This document shows, in pieces, positions 17,164 to 28,350 of a stretch of 64,000 nt of DNA. The notes below the pieces were generated by a model, which had not been told where the DNA came from, did not search any database, and saw nothing but the letters and a program-made list of their open reading frames with translations. Numbering within the stretch: the stretch's first letter is position 1; each line of letters opens with the position of its first letter. Source of the stretch: an uncultured Parabacteroides sp. (GTDB lineage Bacteria; Bacteroidota; Bacteroidia; Bacteroidales; Tannerellaceae); contig UQLN01000008.1 of NCBI GenBank assembly GCA_900541965.1, positions 43,925-107,924 on the forward strand. Reading direction: 5' to 3'. The position numbers and the translations under genes are program-made.

Positions 17164-18198
17164 TTACCGGTCAATTTGCATATTTAGTTTCGTATCCGAA
17201 GCCAAACGTTCACTTAATGCGTCCATATACAGCTTTTGCATTTTAGTGTATTGATTCTCTGCTCCTGCATTCTTTTCATAAAGGGCATAAGATTTCGAAG
17301 CCCAGTCGAACGCTTCTTTCAACTTCGTATCCATTTCATAATACAATGCAAGATTGGACGCAACTTTCGCTTTTTCTTTCCAACTGGAAGATTTTTCATA
17401 GATAGTCATCCAACGCTGATAAGCTTCATCCCATTTTTCGGCTGCTGCATATGCGGAAGCCTCTTTCCAACGAGTCCCTATTCCTTTATAATACCAGCGG
17501 GTTTCGTCAATCCAGTGAGGTATAAAATTCGGGGAGGCCTTTGTTCCCAAATATTCCGCAGCAGCACGCAAAGCATCCGATGGCGAAGGCAGATAACGCG
17601 CCAGCTCATTCAGGTCACCGGCATTCTCCATCCAATAAATACTGTCATTCATATAAACTGTTGCCAGAGGTTGTTCCCTCTCCGGTATATAACTGCGAAC
17701 AACTCCATTCATTTTCACATCCACCATTCCGGCTATGTATCCGTCGGCGAAAGCAACCACAGTCTTTTCCATTTTAAACAAAAGCCTGTCAAAAGAAATA
17801 ACTGCGTCCGCCCCGGTTTCCTCACACAAAGCCTTAACATCATCGGAAGACATTTTTTTATCTATCAGATATTGACTATCCTGACGAGTTCCCCGGTCGT
17901 AAAGAAGAACATCCCTGAAATAAGGAACCGAAACAATCGACTTACCCAATGAACGACAGGCAAAAAAGGAAGCACTATCTGCATTCGCACGACAAGTGTC
18001 CTGCATCTTTCCAAACAGACTGTATTGGTAACCCACATCCGAAGGCTGCGGAAGTGCATTATCCACTACCAGCAATTTACGAACATTCTTCGGAAAAGTA
18101 ATATTCGCAGGATTATACGTCTGGATGCCAATATAATTAACAGGACTGCATGCGGCAAACAAGCAGGCTATCAACAAATAAAACGATATTCTCATCAT
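17164..18198 (-). CDS. Lipoprotein with TPR-like C-terminus (DUF6340-like)
   Basis: 344 residues. Lipobox LLIACLFAACS near residue 16 marks a lipoprotein. The N-terminal half has LLVVDNALPQP and ADAVISFDRLLFKM, resembling DUF6340 proteins; the C-terminal third (about 235-330) is helical with alternating A/Y/W positions consistent with two or three tetratricopeptide repeats. Function unknown. Confidence 0.65.
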   Translation of the reverse strand: MMRISFYLLIACLFAACSPVNYIGIQTYNPANITFPKNVRKLLVVDNALPQPSDVGYQYSLFGKMQDTCRANADSASFFACRSLGKSIVSVPYFRDVLLYDRGTRQDSQYLIDKKMSSDDVKALCEETGADAVISFDRLLFKMEKTVVAFADGYIAGMVDVKMNGVVRSYIPEREQPLATVYMNDSIYWMENAGDLNELARYLPSPSDALRAAAEYLGTKASPNFIPHWIDETRWYYKGIGTRWKEASAYAAAEKWDEAYQRWMTIYEKSSSWKEKAKVASNLALYYEMDTKLKEAFDWASKSYALYEKNAGAENQYTKMQKLYMDALSERLASDTKLNMQIDR

Positions 18199-18279
18199 AC
18201 ATTATATTATATAAATGAGGTAATGTTAAAAGCCTGCCATGAAATCATTCACCAGATAATCTTTATATTACCCCAATAG

Positions 18280-19131
18280 TTAAGCCATATCCGATACTGC
18301 CTTGAAGTAACCGATCGACTCGGCAATACCCAAGAAAGGATCTTTCATGTCCTTTTCAAATTCAAGACTGCACATTCCCGTGTAGTTTACTTCACGCATC
18401 ATTCTTACCAATGCCGGAAAATCAATCTTTCCTCTCCCGATTTCTATACCTACTCCGGCTTTGGAAGCATCTGTCACATCTTTAATGTGCATATCAAACA
18501 CCCGGGTGTGATATTTCTTTAAATCAGCAACTGGATCGCAACCATTCCGCAAATCGTGTCCTACATCCAGACACATTCCAATACGGGAATCAAGTTCTTT
18601 TGTATGTTCCCAAACATCCGTTGCATCAGGATAAGTTTTAATATCCGGCCCATGTAAATGAATCGCATAATTAAAATCATATTCCTTCACCTTTTTATCT
18701 ACATAAGGAAGCAGCTCATAATTAGGAACTCCAACTATTGTCTTCACACCTACTCGCTTGGCATAGTCGAACGCACGGTCTATTTCAGCTTCACTCTTCA
18801 TATAAATAGGTCCTACGGCATAACCGGTAACATCATACGATGCGCATTTATCATGAAAAGCTTTAATCTGTTCAGACGTACTATCCAACGGCAAATGGAA
18901 GTCTTTAATGCAAAGATAATGAATATCCAGACGCTGCAACGTCTTTAACGTAGTATCCAGGTCAAAATTAACAAATGTATATCCAGCCATTCCCAAATGG
19001 AAAGGATTTATCGCTTTGGTAGCTTTGGGTTTTACCGGGTCCGGTAATCCTGCTTTGGCTATTCCAGCGGTACCGAAAAGGATTGCACCTGCCAATCCCT
19101 GTTTAAAAAAAGACCTTCTTGATTTCTCCAT
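18280..19131 (-). CDS. Sugar phosphate isomerase/epimerase-like TIM-barrel protein, exported
   Basis: 283 residues. The N-terminus SRRSFFKQGLAGAILFG resembles a twin-arginine signal. The rest is a xylose-isomerase-like barrel: LCIKDFHLP, TIVGVPNYEL, CLDVGHD and GIEIGRGKIDFPAL, with Glu, Asp and His residues at metal-ligand positions, ending in CSLEFEKD. Such proteins act on sugars or inositol derivatives; the substrate here is unknown. It is close to the downstream lipoprotein on the same strand (81-base gap). Confidence 0.8.
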   Translation of the reverse strand: MEKSRRSFFKQGLAGAILFGTAGIAKAGLPDPVKPKATKAINPFHLGMAGYTFVNFDLDTTLKTLQRLDIHYLCIKDFHLPLDSTSEQIKAFHDKCASYDVTGYAVGPIYMKSEAEIDRAFDYAKRVGVKTIVGVPNYELLPYVDKKVKEYDFNYAIHLHGPDIKTYPDATDVWEHTKELDSRIGMCLDVGHDLRNGCDPVADLKKYHTRVFDMHIKDVTDASKAGVGIEIGRGKIDFPALVRMMREVNYTGMCSLEFEKDMKDPFLGIAESIGYFKAVSDMA

Positions 19132-19225
19132 GGTAGTAAATTGATAAGTTTATTATACCTGATAGCAAATATAATCTTTTTTCGTGTGTCCGTCCACATT
19201 TGCATTTAAATATGTTATTTCACCA

Positions 19226-21187
19226 TCAATCGGGAATAAAATCAAATGGTAGTATAACAAAAAAAGTAGAACCTTCACCCAACCGGGATGTAACCTCGAT
19301 AGAGCCTCCCATTTTTAATACTAACCCCTTACAAATAGCCAGGCCAAGTCCTACCCCTTTGCTTCCGCTGTCCAGTTGTACAAAACGGCTAAAAATATTA
19401 TCCATCTGTTCCTGAGGTATTCCCTCTCCGGTGTCCTGTACGAAGAAACGGATGGCTGCTTCTTCTAATTCGTAACCAAAACGGATTACGCCTGTTTGGG
19501 TATGTTTAATTGCATTTGTCAATAAATTCGTCAAAACCTGAGTCAAACGGTTCCTGTCCATATTAAATACAAAAGGAGCACAATCCGTCAATTCCAATTT
19601 TACACCTTCGGGCATCCTCAGCCGAATTACGTTATAAATTTCTCCCATAAGTTCGGGAAGTGACAACTGTGCATAACTAAGCTTCATTGAATTCGATTCA
19701 ATCTTGGATATATCTAAAACGTCACATATTAACCGTTGCAATAATTCATTATTACTTTGGATAATATTAAAATATTCCAAACGGGTCTCCGGGTCTTCCT
19801 CATCCACCAGTATTTGAGAGAATCCCACTATTGCATTCAGCGGAGTTCGAATTTCATGATTCATATTTGCAAGAAAGGCCGATTTCATCCGGTCTGCTTC
19901 TTCCGCCTTTTCTTTTGCCACTTTCAACTGGTTTCCAAAACGATATACCGTATATGCCAAATAGCCAAGCAAACAACATATTACCCCCAACACAATCACG
20001 CCACTCCAAAGAAATACCACCTTATTATGGTCTGCCATTACCTGAAGTTCCATTTGTTTATTTGCAAGCTCCAGTTTATCCACATTATGTTGCGCTTGCA
20101 TTTCCGCCAGTTCCTTATAATAATTAGCGGAAGCCAAGGAATCTTTCAGCTGGGCATAATGCAGGAGGACATCGGAAGACTCCGGATAACGGCCGGCATT
20201 CATCAAAGCCTCCGCTTTCAGCCTTAAGACATCCAAATAAGTTTTATTTATATCTGATGCCTTATAATACGCTAATAATGCATCGTAGATCGGTACGGCC
20301 TTATCATATTGTCCGGAACGGATATAATACGTAGCATACATCGTTTTTATCTCAGAATCTTTATAGCCCATCTTATTTTTTCTCACCACATCTTCCGTTT
20401 TTTTCAGATAAGCCAGTGCGCGTGGGTAATTATCCATATGGAGATAGAGCATCACATAACTACGATACAATATATAACGAAGAAAAGAAACAGGATTTTC
20501 ACTATCCAATTGCCGGATGCCATCTTTATCACATAAATCGATGATCTGTTGCAAACGTTCCAAATAGGGAAACTTCCGCTCCTGACCCGGTATGAGATTC
20601 ACTAATTGCCGGATGATATAGACCTGTTTAACCAAAGGGGCATTCCGCTGTTCCATTTCAGCTAAAACTTCTTCATACAGTTTTACGCCTTCTTCCTCTA
20701 AGTTATTGGATAAATAATAGTCAGCCAAAGCCTGGTTGGCCATGTCCTTTCCATCCGGGTAATTTAACTCTACAGCCAGACCTTTTAATGAATGTATGCT
20801 ATCCAATGCCGCCTTATTTCTCTTAGCCTTGGTCAGCACATAAATTCCCCACGCTTTTGTACGAAACATATCTTCATACCGCTTTTGCTTCATAAACAAA
20901 GGTGTTGATTTTTCCAGCCAATAAAACAAACTGTCCAGATCGACAGAGTAATAGTGCTTCATCAACAAAAACATCGCATTGGCTTCATATTTCTCATTAC
21001 CGGATTTACGTGCTTCAGCAAGTAAGGCTTGTATGTGTTGAAAACGGTCCGGTTTTCGGATATGGTCAATTGCCACCTGATATAATTGCTGCAAAGCAAC
21101 ACTATCGGCAACACTTCCCTTATTAGAAGAATAAGAAGAGGAAATACTCAATAACATGTAACATATTAGAGCAAGGATACGTTTCAT
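19226..21187 (-). CDS. TPR-containing sensor histidine kinase
   Basis: 653 residues. Signal peptide, about 370 residues of helical TPR repeats outside, one membrane span (VVFLWSGVIVLGVICCLLGYL), then HisKA with the phospho-accepting His in NHEIRTPLNAIVGFSQIL and a HATPase domain (NLLTNAIKHT, DTGEGIP, GVGLGLAICKG). It would autophosphorylate in response to a periplasmic signal. There is no receiver domain and no response regulator nearby, so its partner is encoded elsewhere. Confidence 0.9.
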   Translation of the reverse strand: MKRILALICYMLLSISSSYSSNKGSVADSVALQQLYQVAIDHIRKPDRFQHIQALLAEARKSGNEKYEANAMFLLMKHYYSVDLDSLFYWLEKSTPLFMKQKRYEDMFRTKAWGIYVLTKAKRNKAALDSIHSLKGLAVELNYPDGKDMANQALADYYLSNNLEEEGVKLYEEVLAEMEQRNAPLVKQVYIIRQLVNLIPGQERKFPYLERLQQIIDLCDKDGIRQLDSENPVSFLRYILYRSYVMLYLHMDNYPRALAYLKKTEDVVRKNKMGYKDSEIKTMYATYYIRSGQYDKAVPIYDALLAYYKASDINKTYLDVLRLKAEALMNAGRYPESSDVLLHYAQLKDSLASANYYKELAEMQAQHNVDKLELANKQMELQVMADHNKVVFLWSGVIVLGVICCLLGYLAYTVYRFGNQLKVAKEKAEEADRMKSAFLANMNHEIRTPLNAIVGFSQILVDEEDPETRLEYFNIIQSNNELLQRLICDVLDISKIESNSMKLSYAQLSLPELMGEIYNVIRLRMPEGVKLELTDCAPFVFNMDRNRLTQVLTNLLTNAIKHTQTGVIRFGYELEEAAIRFFVQDTGEGIPQEQMDNIFSRFVQLDSGSKGVGLGLAICKGLVLKMGGSIEVTSRLGEGSTFFVILPFDFIPD

Positions 21188-21334
21188 AAGTAAGTTTGTT
21201 TTTTCATCTCAGATAAAGCTCATTTCTTTCTATAAACTCCATCTCCAATCGTGCAGCAAGGTAACAAATATTTAAATCCGGCAACCGAGGTTTTAATAAA
21301 AAATCGATAGCCAATTGTCTCATTATTAAAAAAA

Positions 21335-21374
21335 AACAGTCCATATCTGCACCTTAAATGCCGATATGGACTTT
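21335..21374 (-). terminator. Terminator after valS
   Basis: AGTCCATATC pairs with GATATGGACT around a loop; on the minus strand it is followed by a run of nine T's. It lies about 60 bases past the valS stop. Confidence 0.88.
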
Positions 21375-21431
21375 TGTATCATTAAAAAATAAAGAACCTA
21401 AGAAAAATACACGCCGAAACGGCACCTTTCT

Positions 21432-24059
21432 TTATTTTTTTAAAGCTGCGATACTTTCTTCAATTGATTTGATTTTGCTTTCAGCATCCGCTTGTTTTTT
21501 ACGTTCCATTTCAATAACCTTTGCAGGAGCTTTGCTTACAAAACTTTCATTACTTAGTTTTTTCATGACCGATGCAAGGAAACCACGTTGGTATTCCAGT
21601 TCTTCGTTCAGTTTTGCCAGCTCTTCCTCTACATTAATCAAATTACCCAGAGGTACTGCATACTCTGTTGTCCGGACAAGGAAAGAAACAGCACCTGCAG
21701 CCTTATCTTCCACCTTCTCAATCGCAGACAGGTTGCACATTTTGGAGATAACACAATTAAAGTCTTCTGCATGTTCTCCCAAAACCTGTAACGCCAATGT
21801 ATCTTTATTCGGTATATTCTTCTGCAAGCGTATTGTCCGTATGCCGCCGACAATCTCTTTTACTATTTCAAAATTAGTCAACAACACGTCATCTACAGGA
21901 GCAACCTCCGGCATCTGCGCAACCATCAGGCTTTCGCCTTCTTTACGCGGTTCCAGTGCCTGCCACAACTCTTCCGTAATAAACGGCATGAACGGATGAA
22001 GCAGGCGAAGCAATGCATCGAAGAATCCCAATGTCGCATCGTAAGTCGCTTTATCGATAGGCTGTTGGTAACCCGGTTTAATCATTTCAAGATACCAGGA
22101 AGAGAACTCATCCCAGAAAAGCTTGTATATAGCCATCATCGCTTCGCTCAAACGATATTTGCTGAAAGAATCATCCACTTCCGCAATCGTTTTATCCAAC
22201 TGCATCTTGAACCACTTCACGGCAATAGCCGAAGCCTCCGGCTGTACAATCCGGTCGTCTACCGTCCAACCTTTTACCAGACGGAAGGCATTCCATATCT
22301 TATTATTAAAATTACGTCCCTGTTCGCACAAGGCATCATCGAAAGGAATATCGTTTCCGGCAGGTGCAGCCATCATCAATCCCATACGTACACCGTCCGC
22401 TCCAAACTTTTCTATCAGCTCCAACGGGTCAGGAGAGTTTCCTAAGGATTTAGACATCTTACGTCCCAGTTTATCGCGCACAATACCTGTAAAGTACACG
22501 CTACCAAAAGGTTTATCCCCACGGTATTCATAACCTGCCATAATCATACGTGCTACCCAGAAGAAAATAATGTCTGGCCCTGTCACCAAATCACTGGTCG
22601 GATAATAATAATTAATTTCTTCGTTATCCGGGTTATTGATACCATCAAACAAAGATATCGGCCACAACCAGGAAGAGAACCAGGTATCCAAAACATCCTC
22701 ATCCTGACGTAAATCCGCTATAGTCAACGCTGCATTACCAGTTTTTTCTTTTGCCTGCCTCAATGCATCTTCAGCAGTTTCTGCGACAACATAACCTCCT
22801 TCTGGCAGAAAATACGCCGGGATACGATGTCCCCACCATAACTGACGGCTGATACACCAGTCTTTGATATTCTCCATCCAGTGGCGGTATGTATTCTTAA
22901 ACTTGGGAGGATAGAATTTAATATCGTCATTCATCACAGGCTCAAGCGCAATCTGTGCCAGATGTTCCATTTTAAGGAACCATTGCATAGACAATTTAGG
23001 CTCGATCGGTACATTCGTACGTTCAGAATAACCTACTTTATTTTCATAAGCTTCTACCTTTTCCAACAGCCTGGCTTCAGCCAGGTCTTTTTCAATCTGG
23101 TTACGCACATCAAAACGATCCATTCCGACATATAAACCTGCCGCCTCACTCAGAGTACCGTTATCATTGAAAATATCGATAGAAGGCAAGTTATACTTCT
23201 CACCCAACATATAGTCATTTACGTCATGTGCGGGAGTTACCTTCAAGCAACCGGTACCAAATTCTATATCTACATAATCATCCTCGATAACAGGAATAAC
23301 ACGGTTTACTAACGGAACGATCACTTTCTTTCCTTTCAACCAGGTATTCTTCGGGTCATTCGGATTGATACACATCGCTGTATCCCCCATGATCGTTTCC
23401 GGACGGGTAGTAGCAACCACAGCATAACGACCTTCCGCATCCCCTTCTACTTTATAACGAAGATAATACAGTTTGCTATGTTCTTCCTTATAGATTACTT
23501 CTTCATCGGAAAGGGCGGTCAATGCCTGCGGGTCCCAGTTGACCATGCGGACCCCGCGATAAATCAAACCTTTGTTATATAAATCGATAAAAACCTTGAT
23601 CACGCTTTCCGAACGGATTTCATCCATAGTAAAAGCAGTACGGTCCCAATCACAGGAAGCGCCAAGCTTGCGTAACTGTTTCAGGATAATACCACCATGT
23701 TCTTCCTTCCATTCCCACGCATGTTTTAAAAACTCGTCACGGGTAAGATCGGATTTCTTTATTCCCTCTTTCGCCAAGCGGTTTACTACTTTTGCTTCCG
23801 TTGCAATAGAAGCATGGTCGGTCCCCGGAACCCAGCAAGCATTCTTTCCCTGCATACGGGCACGGCGAACCAATATGTCCTGAATGGTATTGTTGAGCAT
23901 ATGCCCCATATGAAGTACGCCGGTGACGTTTGGAGGAGGAATAACAATCGTATACGGCTCCCTGCCGTCTGGTTTCGACTTGAATAAGCCGTTGTCCAAC
24001 CAATACTGATACCACTTCCCCTCTACTTCCGCGGGATTGTACTTACTTGCAATTTCCAT
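21432..24059 (-). CDS. valS: Valyl-tRNA synthetase
   Basis: 875 residues. Class I signatures are present: [14 protein letters not shown] (HIGH motif) and KLGRKMSKS (KMSKS). The C-terminal 70 residues form the Val-specific coiled coil ([15 protein letters not shown]...). It charges tRNA-Val with editing of misactivated threonine. A TAATTTTG box (24127-24120) lies about 60 bases upstream. Confidence 0.98.
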   Translation of the reverse strand: MEIASKYNPAEVEGKWYQYWLDNGLFKSKPDGREPYTIVIPPPNVTGVLHMGHMLNNTIQDILVRRARMQGKNACWVPGTDHASIATEAKVVNRLAKEGIKKSDLTRDEFLKHAWEWKEEHGGIILKQLRKLGASCDWDRTAFTMDEIRSESVIKVFIDLYNKGLIYRGVRMVNWDPQALTALSDEEVIYKEEHSKLYYLRYKVEGDAEGRYAVVATTRPETIMGDTAMCINPNDPKNTWLKGKKVIVPLVNRVIPVIEDDYVDIEFGTGCLKVTPAHDVNDYMLGEKYNLPSIDIFNDNGTLSEAAGLYVGMDRFDVRNQIEKDLAEARLLEKVEAYENKVGYSERTNVPIEPKLSMQWFLKMEHLAQIALEPVMNDDIKFYPPKFKNTYRHWMENIKDWCISRQLWWGHRIPAYFLPEGGYVVAETAEDALRQAKEKTGNAALTIADLRQDEDVLDTWFSSWLWPISLFDGINNPDNEEINYYYPTSDLVTGPDIIFFWVARMIMAGYEYRGDKPFGSVYFTGIVRDKLGRKMSKSLGNSPDPLELIEKFGADGVRMGLMMAAPAGNDIPFDDALCEQGRNFNNKIWNAFRLVKGWTVDDRIVQPEASAIAVKWFKMQLDKTIAEVDDSFSKYRLSEAMMAIYKLFWDEFSSWYLEMIKPGYQQPIDKATYDATLGFFDALLRLLHPFMPFITEELWQALEPRKEGESLMVAQMPEVAPVDDVLLTNFEIVKEIVGGIRTIRLQKNIPNKDTLALQVLGEHAEDFNCVISKMCNLSAIEKVEDKAAGAVSFLVRTTEYAVPLGNLINVEEELAKLNEELEYQRGFLASVMKKLSNESFVSKAPAKVIEMERKKQADAESKIKSIEESIAALKK

Positions 24060-24314
24060 ATATTTCGTTCTTAATCTTTTATTATCATTTTGCTTATGGC
24101 ATTATGCCGCAACAGGTTGCAAAATTACAAAAATAATATGTATAATGTATCTAAATCATCCGACTAATCTAAATCAGGATATGCACCTCCGAACAACTTC
24201 ATCTCCCTATCATCAGGAGAACTCCGGAAACAGGTATATTAATAAACCTTAGTTATGAGCCCATCACTTGCAGTATTCCGTAAATGCCAGTATCTTTGTA
24301 CACTATATATAATA

Positions 24315-25232
24315 ATGAATATGGCAAGACGCTCGAATTACAGAAGCACAGATAAAGCCAGAGCTCCGAGAGGACGCCGGATAACAGTTGAAGAAGAAAA
24401 TACATTACTTCCTTTTCTGTTCAAGTTCTTAAACGAACAAAGCAAAAGTTCAGTCAAGGCTCTTCTATCGCACGGACAAATATTGGTAAACGGGAAAGTG
24501 ACTTCTCTATTTAATACTCCTTTACAGCAAGGGGACGAAGTGATAATAAGTTATGAACGGGGAAAAGTTGAATTTAATAATCCGTTGTTGAATATTGTTT
24601 GGGAAGATGATGATTTGATTGTTGTCAACAAAAAGGAAGGTCTGTTATCAGTGGCCAGCGCACGGGTAAAAGAGCGCACAGCTTACCACCTGCTTAGTGA
24701 TTATGTAAAAAAATCAGACCCGAGGAATAAAATATTCATCCTGCACCGCCTGGACCGTGACACTTCGGGACTGATGATGTTTGCGAAAAATCAAAGGGTA
24801 CAAAAGGCTTTGCAGTCTGACTGGAACAACGTTATTACAGCCCGCACTTATGTGGCGGTAGTGGAAGGGCGCCCGGAAAAAGACATGGACCTTATCGTTT
24901 CCAACCTGACGGAAAATGCGAAGATGCAAGTCTATGTAACAGTAGATGGAGATGGTAAAGAAGCAATTACCCGTTATCGTGTATTAAACAGTAACGGGGG
25001 TTATTCTTTATTGGAATTGGACCTGGAAACGGGACGTAAAAACCAGATACGTGCCCAAATGCAATCTATCGGACATTCCATTGCCGGTGATTATAAGTAT
25101 GGTGCAGAAACAGATCCCACCGGACGGCTGATGCTTCATGCCAGACGGCTCTTTTTTATCCATCCTACGACAGGAGAGGAGATGCGTTTTGAAACTCAAA
25201 TTCCAACGGCATTTATTTCATTAGCCAAATAA
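24315..25232 (+). CDS. RluA-family RNA pseudouridine synthase
   Basis: About 306 residues. An S4 RNA-binding segment (SSVKALLSHGQILVNGKV) precedes the catalytic domain with HRLDRDTSG, whose second Asp is the nucleophile, and GRKNQIRAQM near the end. It isomerises uridine to pseudouridine in rRNA or tRNA; the site cannot be told. Start 24315 (or 24321) is preferred to the upstream ATG at 24255, whose extra residues do not resemble the family. dsbD follows after 17 bases. Confidence 0.9.
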   Translation: MNMARRSNYRSTDKARAPRGRRITVEEENTLLPFLFKFLNEQSKSSVKALLSHGQILVNGKVTSLFNTPLQQGDEVIISYERGKVEFNNPLLNIVWEDDDLIVVNKKEGLLSVASARVKERTAYHLLSDYVKKSDPRNKIFILHRLDRDTSGLMMFAKNQRVQKALQSDWNNVITARTYVAVVEGRPEKDMDLIVSNLTENAKMQVYVTVDGDGKEAITRYRVLNSNGGYSLLELDLETGRKNQIRAQMQSIGHSIAGDYKYGAETDPTGRLMLHARRLFFIHPTTGEEMRFETQIPTAFISLAK

Positions 25233-25249
25233 TAAAACAGAACAATCGT

Positions 25250-27322
25250 ATGAAAAAGCTCTTTAGCACCTTAGTGCTGGCAATCATGGCACTGACTGTA
25301 CAGGCGCAAATCCTGCAGCCTGCAAAATGGAAGATCAACCTGAATGATTCCGGCTCGGCAGAAAAAGAAATCGTCTTCACGGCAACCCTTGAAAAAGGAT
25401 GGCATTTGTATGACCAGGACCTGCCTGAAGGCGGACCGGTATCCACTTCATTCACATTCGAAACGCTGAAAGGTGCCGAATTGGTTGGCAAACCGGTACC
25501 ATCAGTAAAGCCTACTGTTGTATACGATGAGCAGTTTGCTATGAATCTCCGTTGGTTCCCGGGAACTGTTTCTTTCACACAGAAAATTAAAGTGACAGAA
25601 CCTACCAAGTTCAAGGTAGAAGGAGAAGTCGAATTTATGGTATGCAACGATGAAACATGCCTTCCTCCCGACCGCGTCAGCTTCACCTTCGACAAGAAGA
25701 ATATCCAAATGACTACAGCCGAAAACAAGACGCCGGAAGCAGACACCAGCGATTCGACTGTCGAACAACCGGAAGTAAACCAGACAACTGAAAATACAGC
25801 CGAAACTACAACTCCGGAAACAAACAAAAATACACAGGCAAGTTCTAATAACACTGCGAAAAATAAATTAACGGACGACGTATCCTTGTGGACTCCGGTA
25901 ATCGATCAGCTAAAAGCATTCGGTGATACGACCGTTTCCGCGACCGACACTTCCTGGCTGTTCATTTTCTTTGCAGGTTTCTTGGGAGGTCTGATTGCCT
26001 TGCTTACACCTTGTGTATGGCCTATGATTCCGATGACAGTAAGTTTCTTCCTGAAACGGACCAAAGATCGTAAAAAGGCGATACGCGATGCGATCACTTA
26101 CGGACTCTCCATCATCATTATTTATTTAGTGATGGGATTATTAATTACGGGTATTTTTGGGGCAAGCGCTCTGAATGACCTCTCAACTAATGCCATATTC
26201 AATATCATATTCTTCTTGTTGCTGGTAGTATTTGCCATCTCTTTCTTCGGAGCTTTCGAATTGGTTTTGCCGTCTTCCTGGACAAATAAACTGGATACCA
26301 AGGCAGACTCTACAACCGGTATTATCAGTATATTCTTCATGGCATTCACACTGGTACTGGTATCCTTCTCGTGTACAGGCCCTATTATCGGGACATTACT
26401 TGTACAGGCTGCATCCATGGGTACGGCAGTAGGCCCGGCCATCGGAATGTTCGGGTTTGCTTTGGCATTATCCATCCCATTCAGCCTGTTTGCTATTTTC
26501 CCGAACATGTTGCAAAGTATGCCGAAATCCGGAGGCTGGCTGAACTCAGTAAAAGTCGTATTAGGCTTCCTGGAATTAGCCCTGGCACTGAAGTTCCTGT
26601 CCGTCGCAGACCTCGCTTACGGCTGGCGTATTCTGGACCGTGAGGTATTTATCGTACTTTGGATCGTTATCTTCATCCTGTTAGGCCTTTATCTATTAGG
26701 CAAAATCAAGTTCAGCCACGACAGCGACATAAAATTCGTATCAGTTCCCCGCCTGTTCATGGCTATTATTTCATTTGCTTTTGCCGTTTACATGGTACCG
26801 GGACTTTGGGGTGCACCGCTAAAAGCTATCAGCGCCTTTGCTCCTCCTTTGTACACACAGGATTTCAACTTGTATGAAAGTGAAGTACATGCAGCCTTCG
26901 ACGATTACGAAACAGGTATGGCCTATGCAAAGAAGGTAAACAAACCGGTCATGATAGACTTCTCCGGCTTTGGCTGTGTCAACTGCCGCAAGATGGAAGC
27001 TGCAGTATGGACAGACCCGAAAGTTAAACAATTGCTGGAAAACGACTATGTTCTAATCACATTGATGGTAGACGACAAAACCAAATTATCGCATCCAATC
27101 ACTATCGAAGAACATGGCAAAACACGCACTTTGAAAACAATCGGAGACAAATGGAGCTATCTGCAGCGAAGCAAATTCGGAGCAAATGCGCAACCGTTCT
27201 ATATCTTATTGAACGATAAAGGCGAGCCTCTCGGACCGTCCTATGCATTCAATGAAGATGTATCGCAATACATCCAGTTCCTGCAAAACGGATTAAAAGT
27301 ATTCAGAGAACAACAGAAATAA
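25250..27322 (+). CDS. dsbD: Thiol:disulfide interchange protein DsbD
   Basis: 690 residues. Signal peptide; N-terminal periplasmic domain with the Cys pair VCNDETC; a Thr/Glu/Asn-rich linker; about eight membrane spans with TPCVWPM and SCTGPIIG holding the transmembrane Cys pair; and a C-terminal thioredoxin domain with GCVNCRK. DsbD carries electrons from cytoplasmic thioredoxin to periplasmic proteins. All three Cys pairs are present. Confidence 0.95.
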   Translation: MKKLFSTLVLAIMALTVQAQILQPAKWKINLNDSGSAEKEIVFTATLEKGWHLYDQDLPEGGPVSTSFTFETLKGAELVGKPVPSVKPTVVYDEQFAMNLRWFPGTVSFTQKIKVTEPTKFKVEGEVEFMVCNDETCLPPDRVSFTFDKKNIQMTTAENKTPEADTSDSTVEQPEVNQTTENTAETTTPETNKNTQASSNNTAKNKLTDDVSLWTPVIDQLKAFGDTTVSATDTSWLFIFFAGFLGGLIALLTPCVWPMIPMTVSFFLKRTKDRKKAIRDAITYGLSIIIIYLVMGLLITGIFGASALNDLSTNAIFNIIFFLLLVVFAISFFGAFELVLPSSWTNKLDTKADSTTGIISIFFMAFTLVLVSFSCTGPIIGTLLVQAASMGTAVGPAIGMFGFALALSIPFSLFAIFPNMLQSMPKSGGWLNSVKVVLGFLELALALKFLSVADLAYGWRILDREVFIVLWIVIFILLGLYLLGKIKFSHDSDIKFVSVPRLFMAIISFAFAVYMVPGLWGAPLKAISAFAPPLYTQDFNLYESEVHAAFDDYETGMAYAKKVNKPVMIDFSGFGCVNCRKMEAAVWTDPKVKQLLENDYVLITLMVDDKTKLSHPITIEEHGKTRTLKTIGDKWSYLQRSKFGANAQPFYILLNDKGEPLGPSYAFNEDVSQYIQFLQNGLKVFREQQK

Positions 27323-27339
27323 TCTGTCGATAAAATGGA

Positions 27340-27412
27340 AATGTGCCAATACACCAATCGAAAAGAGTTTTCAAACCATATTTCTTTTCATTGGAATATT
27401 GGCACATTTTAT
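27340..27412 (+). terminator. Terminator after dsbD
   Basis: AATGTGCCAATA (27340-27351) pairs perfectly with TATTGGCACATT (27397-27408), with a second inner stem, and is followed by TT then AT-rich sequence. Confidence 0.75.
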
Positions 27413-27459
27413 ATATCCACATCGATACAATAGGACTTTGATAAATTAATACAATATAT

Positions 27460-28245
27460 ATGGCAACAAAACAAGAAAAAATGGAAGCCTTCGGGCAACT
27501 GCTCGATATTCTGGACGAACTGCGTGTAAAATGCCCCTGGGACCGTAAACAAACAAACGAAAGCCTTCGCACGAATACCATCGAAGAGACATACGAGTTA
27601 TGCGATGCCATCATGAAAGATGACAACAACAACATCAAAAAAGAATTGGGAGACCTGCTCCTGCATGTTGTATTCTACGCAAAGATAGGAGAAGAGAAAG
27701 AAGCTTTTGACATGAAGGATGTATGCGACAGCCTGTGCCAGAAACTTATTTATCGTCATCCGCATGTATTCGGAGACGCCCAGGCTGACACGGCCGGCAA
27801 AGTAGAACAAAGTTGGGAACAGCTTAAACTTAAGGAGAAAGGGGGAAATAAAACCGTACTTGAAGGAGTCCCCGCCTCTCTCCCTTCTATCGTAAAAGCA
27901 CATCGTATTCAGGACAAGGCACGCAATGTAGGCTTCGACTGGGAACAGCGCGACCAGGTATGGGACAAAGTCCATGAAGAATTTACCGAACTAAAAACAG
28001 AAATCGACAAGATGGACGCAGATAAGATGGAAGCCGAATTCGGTGATCTGTTCTTCAGCCTGATTAATGCAGCCCGGCTTTACAAAATCAATCCGGACAA
28101 TGCCTTGGAACGCACAAACCAAAAGTTCATACGACGTTTCAACTATCTGGAGGAACATACAATAAAAGAAGGCAAATCTTTAAAAGAAATGAGTTTGGAA
28201 GAGATGGATATACTTTGGAACGAAGCAAAATCAAAAGGGTTATAA
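27460..28245 (+). CDS. mazG: Nucleoside triphosphate pyrophosphohydrolase MazG
   Basis: 261 residues, two MazG modules. The first has CPWDRKQTNESLRTNTIEE and KKELGDLLLHVVFY; the second has EFGDLFFSLINAAR. The ExxE...ExxD residues bind Mg2+. It hydrolyses (d)NTPs to monophosphates and cleans the nucleotide pool. Own transcription unit; converges on the sigma-factor operon. Confidence 0.96.
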   Translation: MATKQEKMEAFGQLLDILDELRVKCPWDRKQTNESLRTNTIEETYELCDAIMKDDNNNIKKELGDLLLHVVFYAKIGEEKEAFDMKDVCDSLCQKLIYRHPHVFGDAQADTAGKVEQSWEQLKLKEKGGNKTVLEGVPASLPSIVKAHRIQDKARNVGFDWEQRDQVWDKVHEEFTELKTEIDKMDADKMEAEFGDLFFSLINAARLYKINPDNALERTNQKFIRRFNYLEEHTIKEGKSLKEMSLEEMDILWNEAKSKGL

Positions 28246-28283
28246 AAAAAACAAAAGGGGAACCGACATCACGTCGCCACCCC
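28242..28283 (-). terminator. Terminator of the sigma-factor operon
   Basis: On the minus strand GGGG...CGAC (28283-28273) pairs with GTCG...CCCC (28267-28257), followed by TTTTGTTTTTTTTA. Confidence 0.75.
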
Positions 28284-28350
28284 TCCCTTAACTTAAACGC
28301 CAAAACTAAATCTAAACAAAAAACACAAATAATGATAATATCTTTTTTTA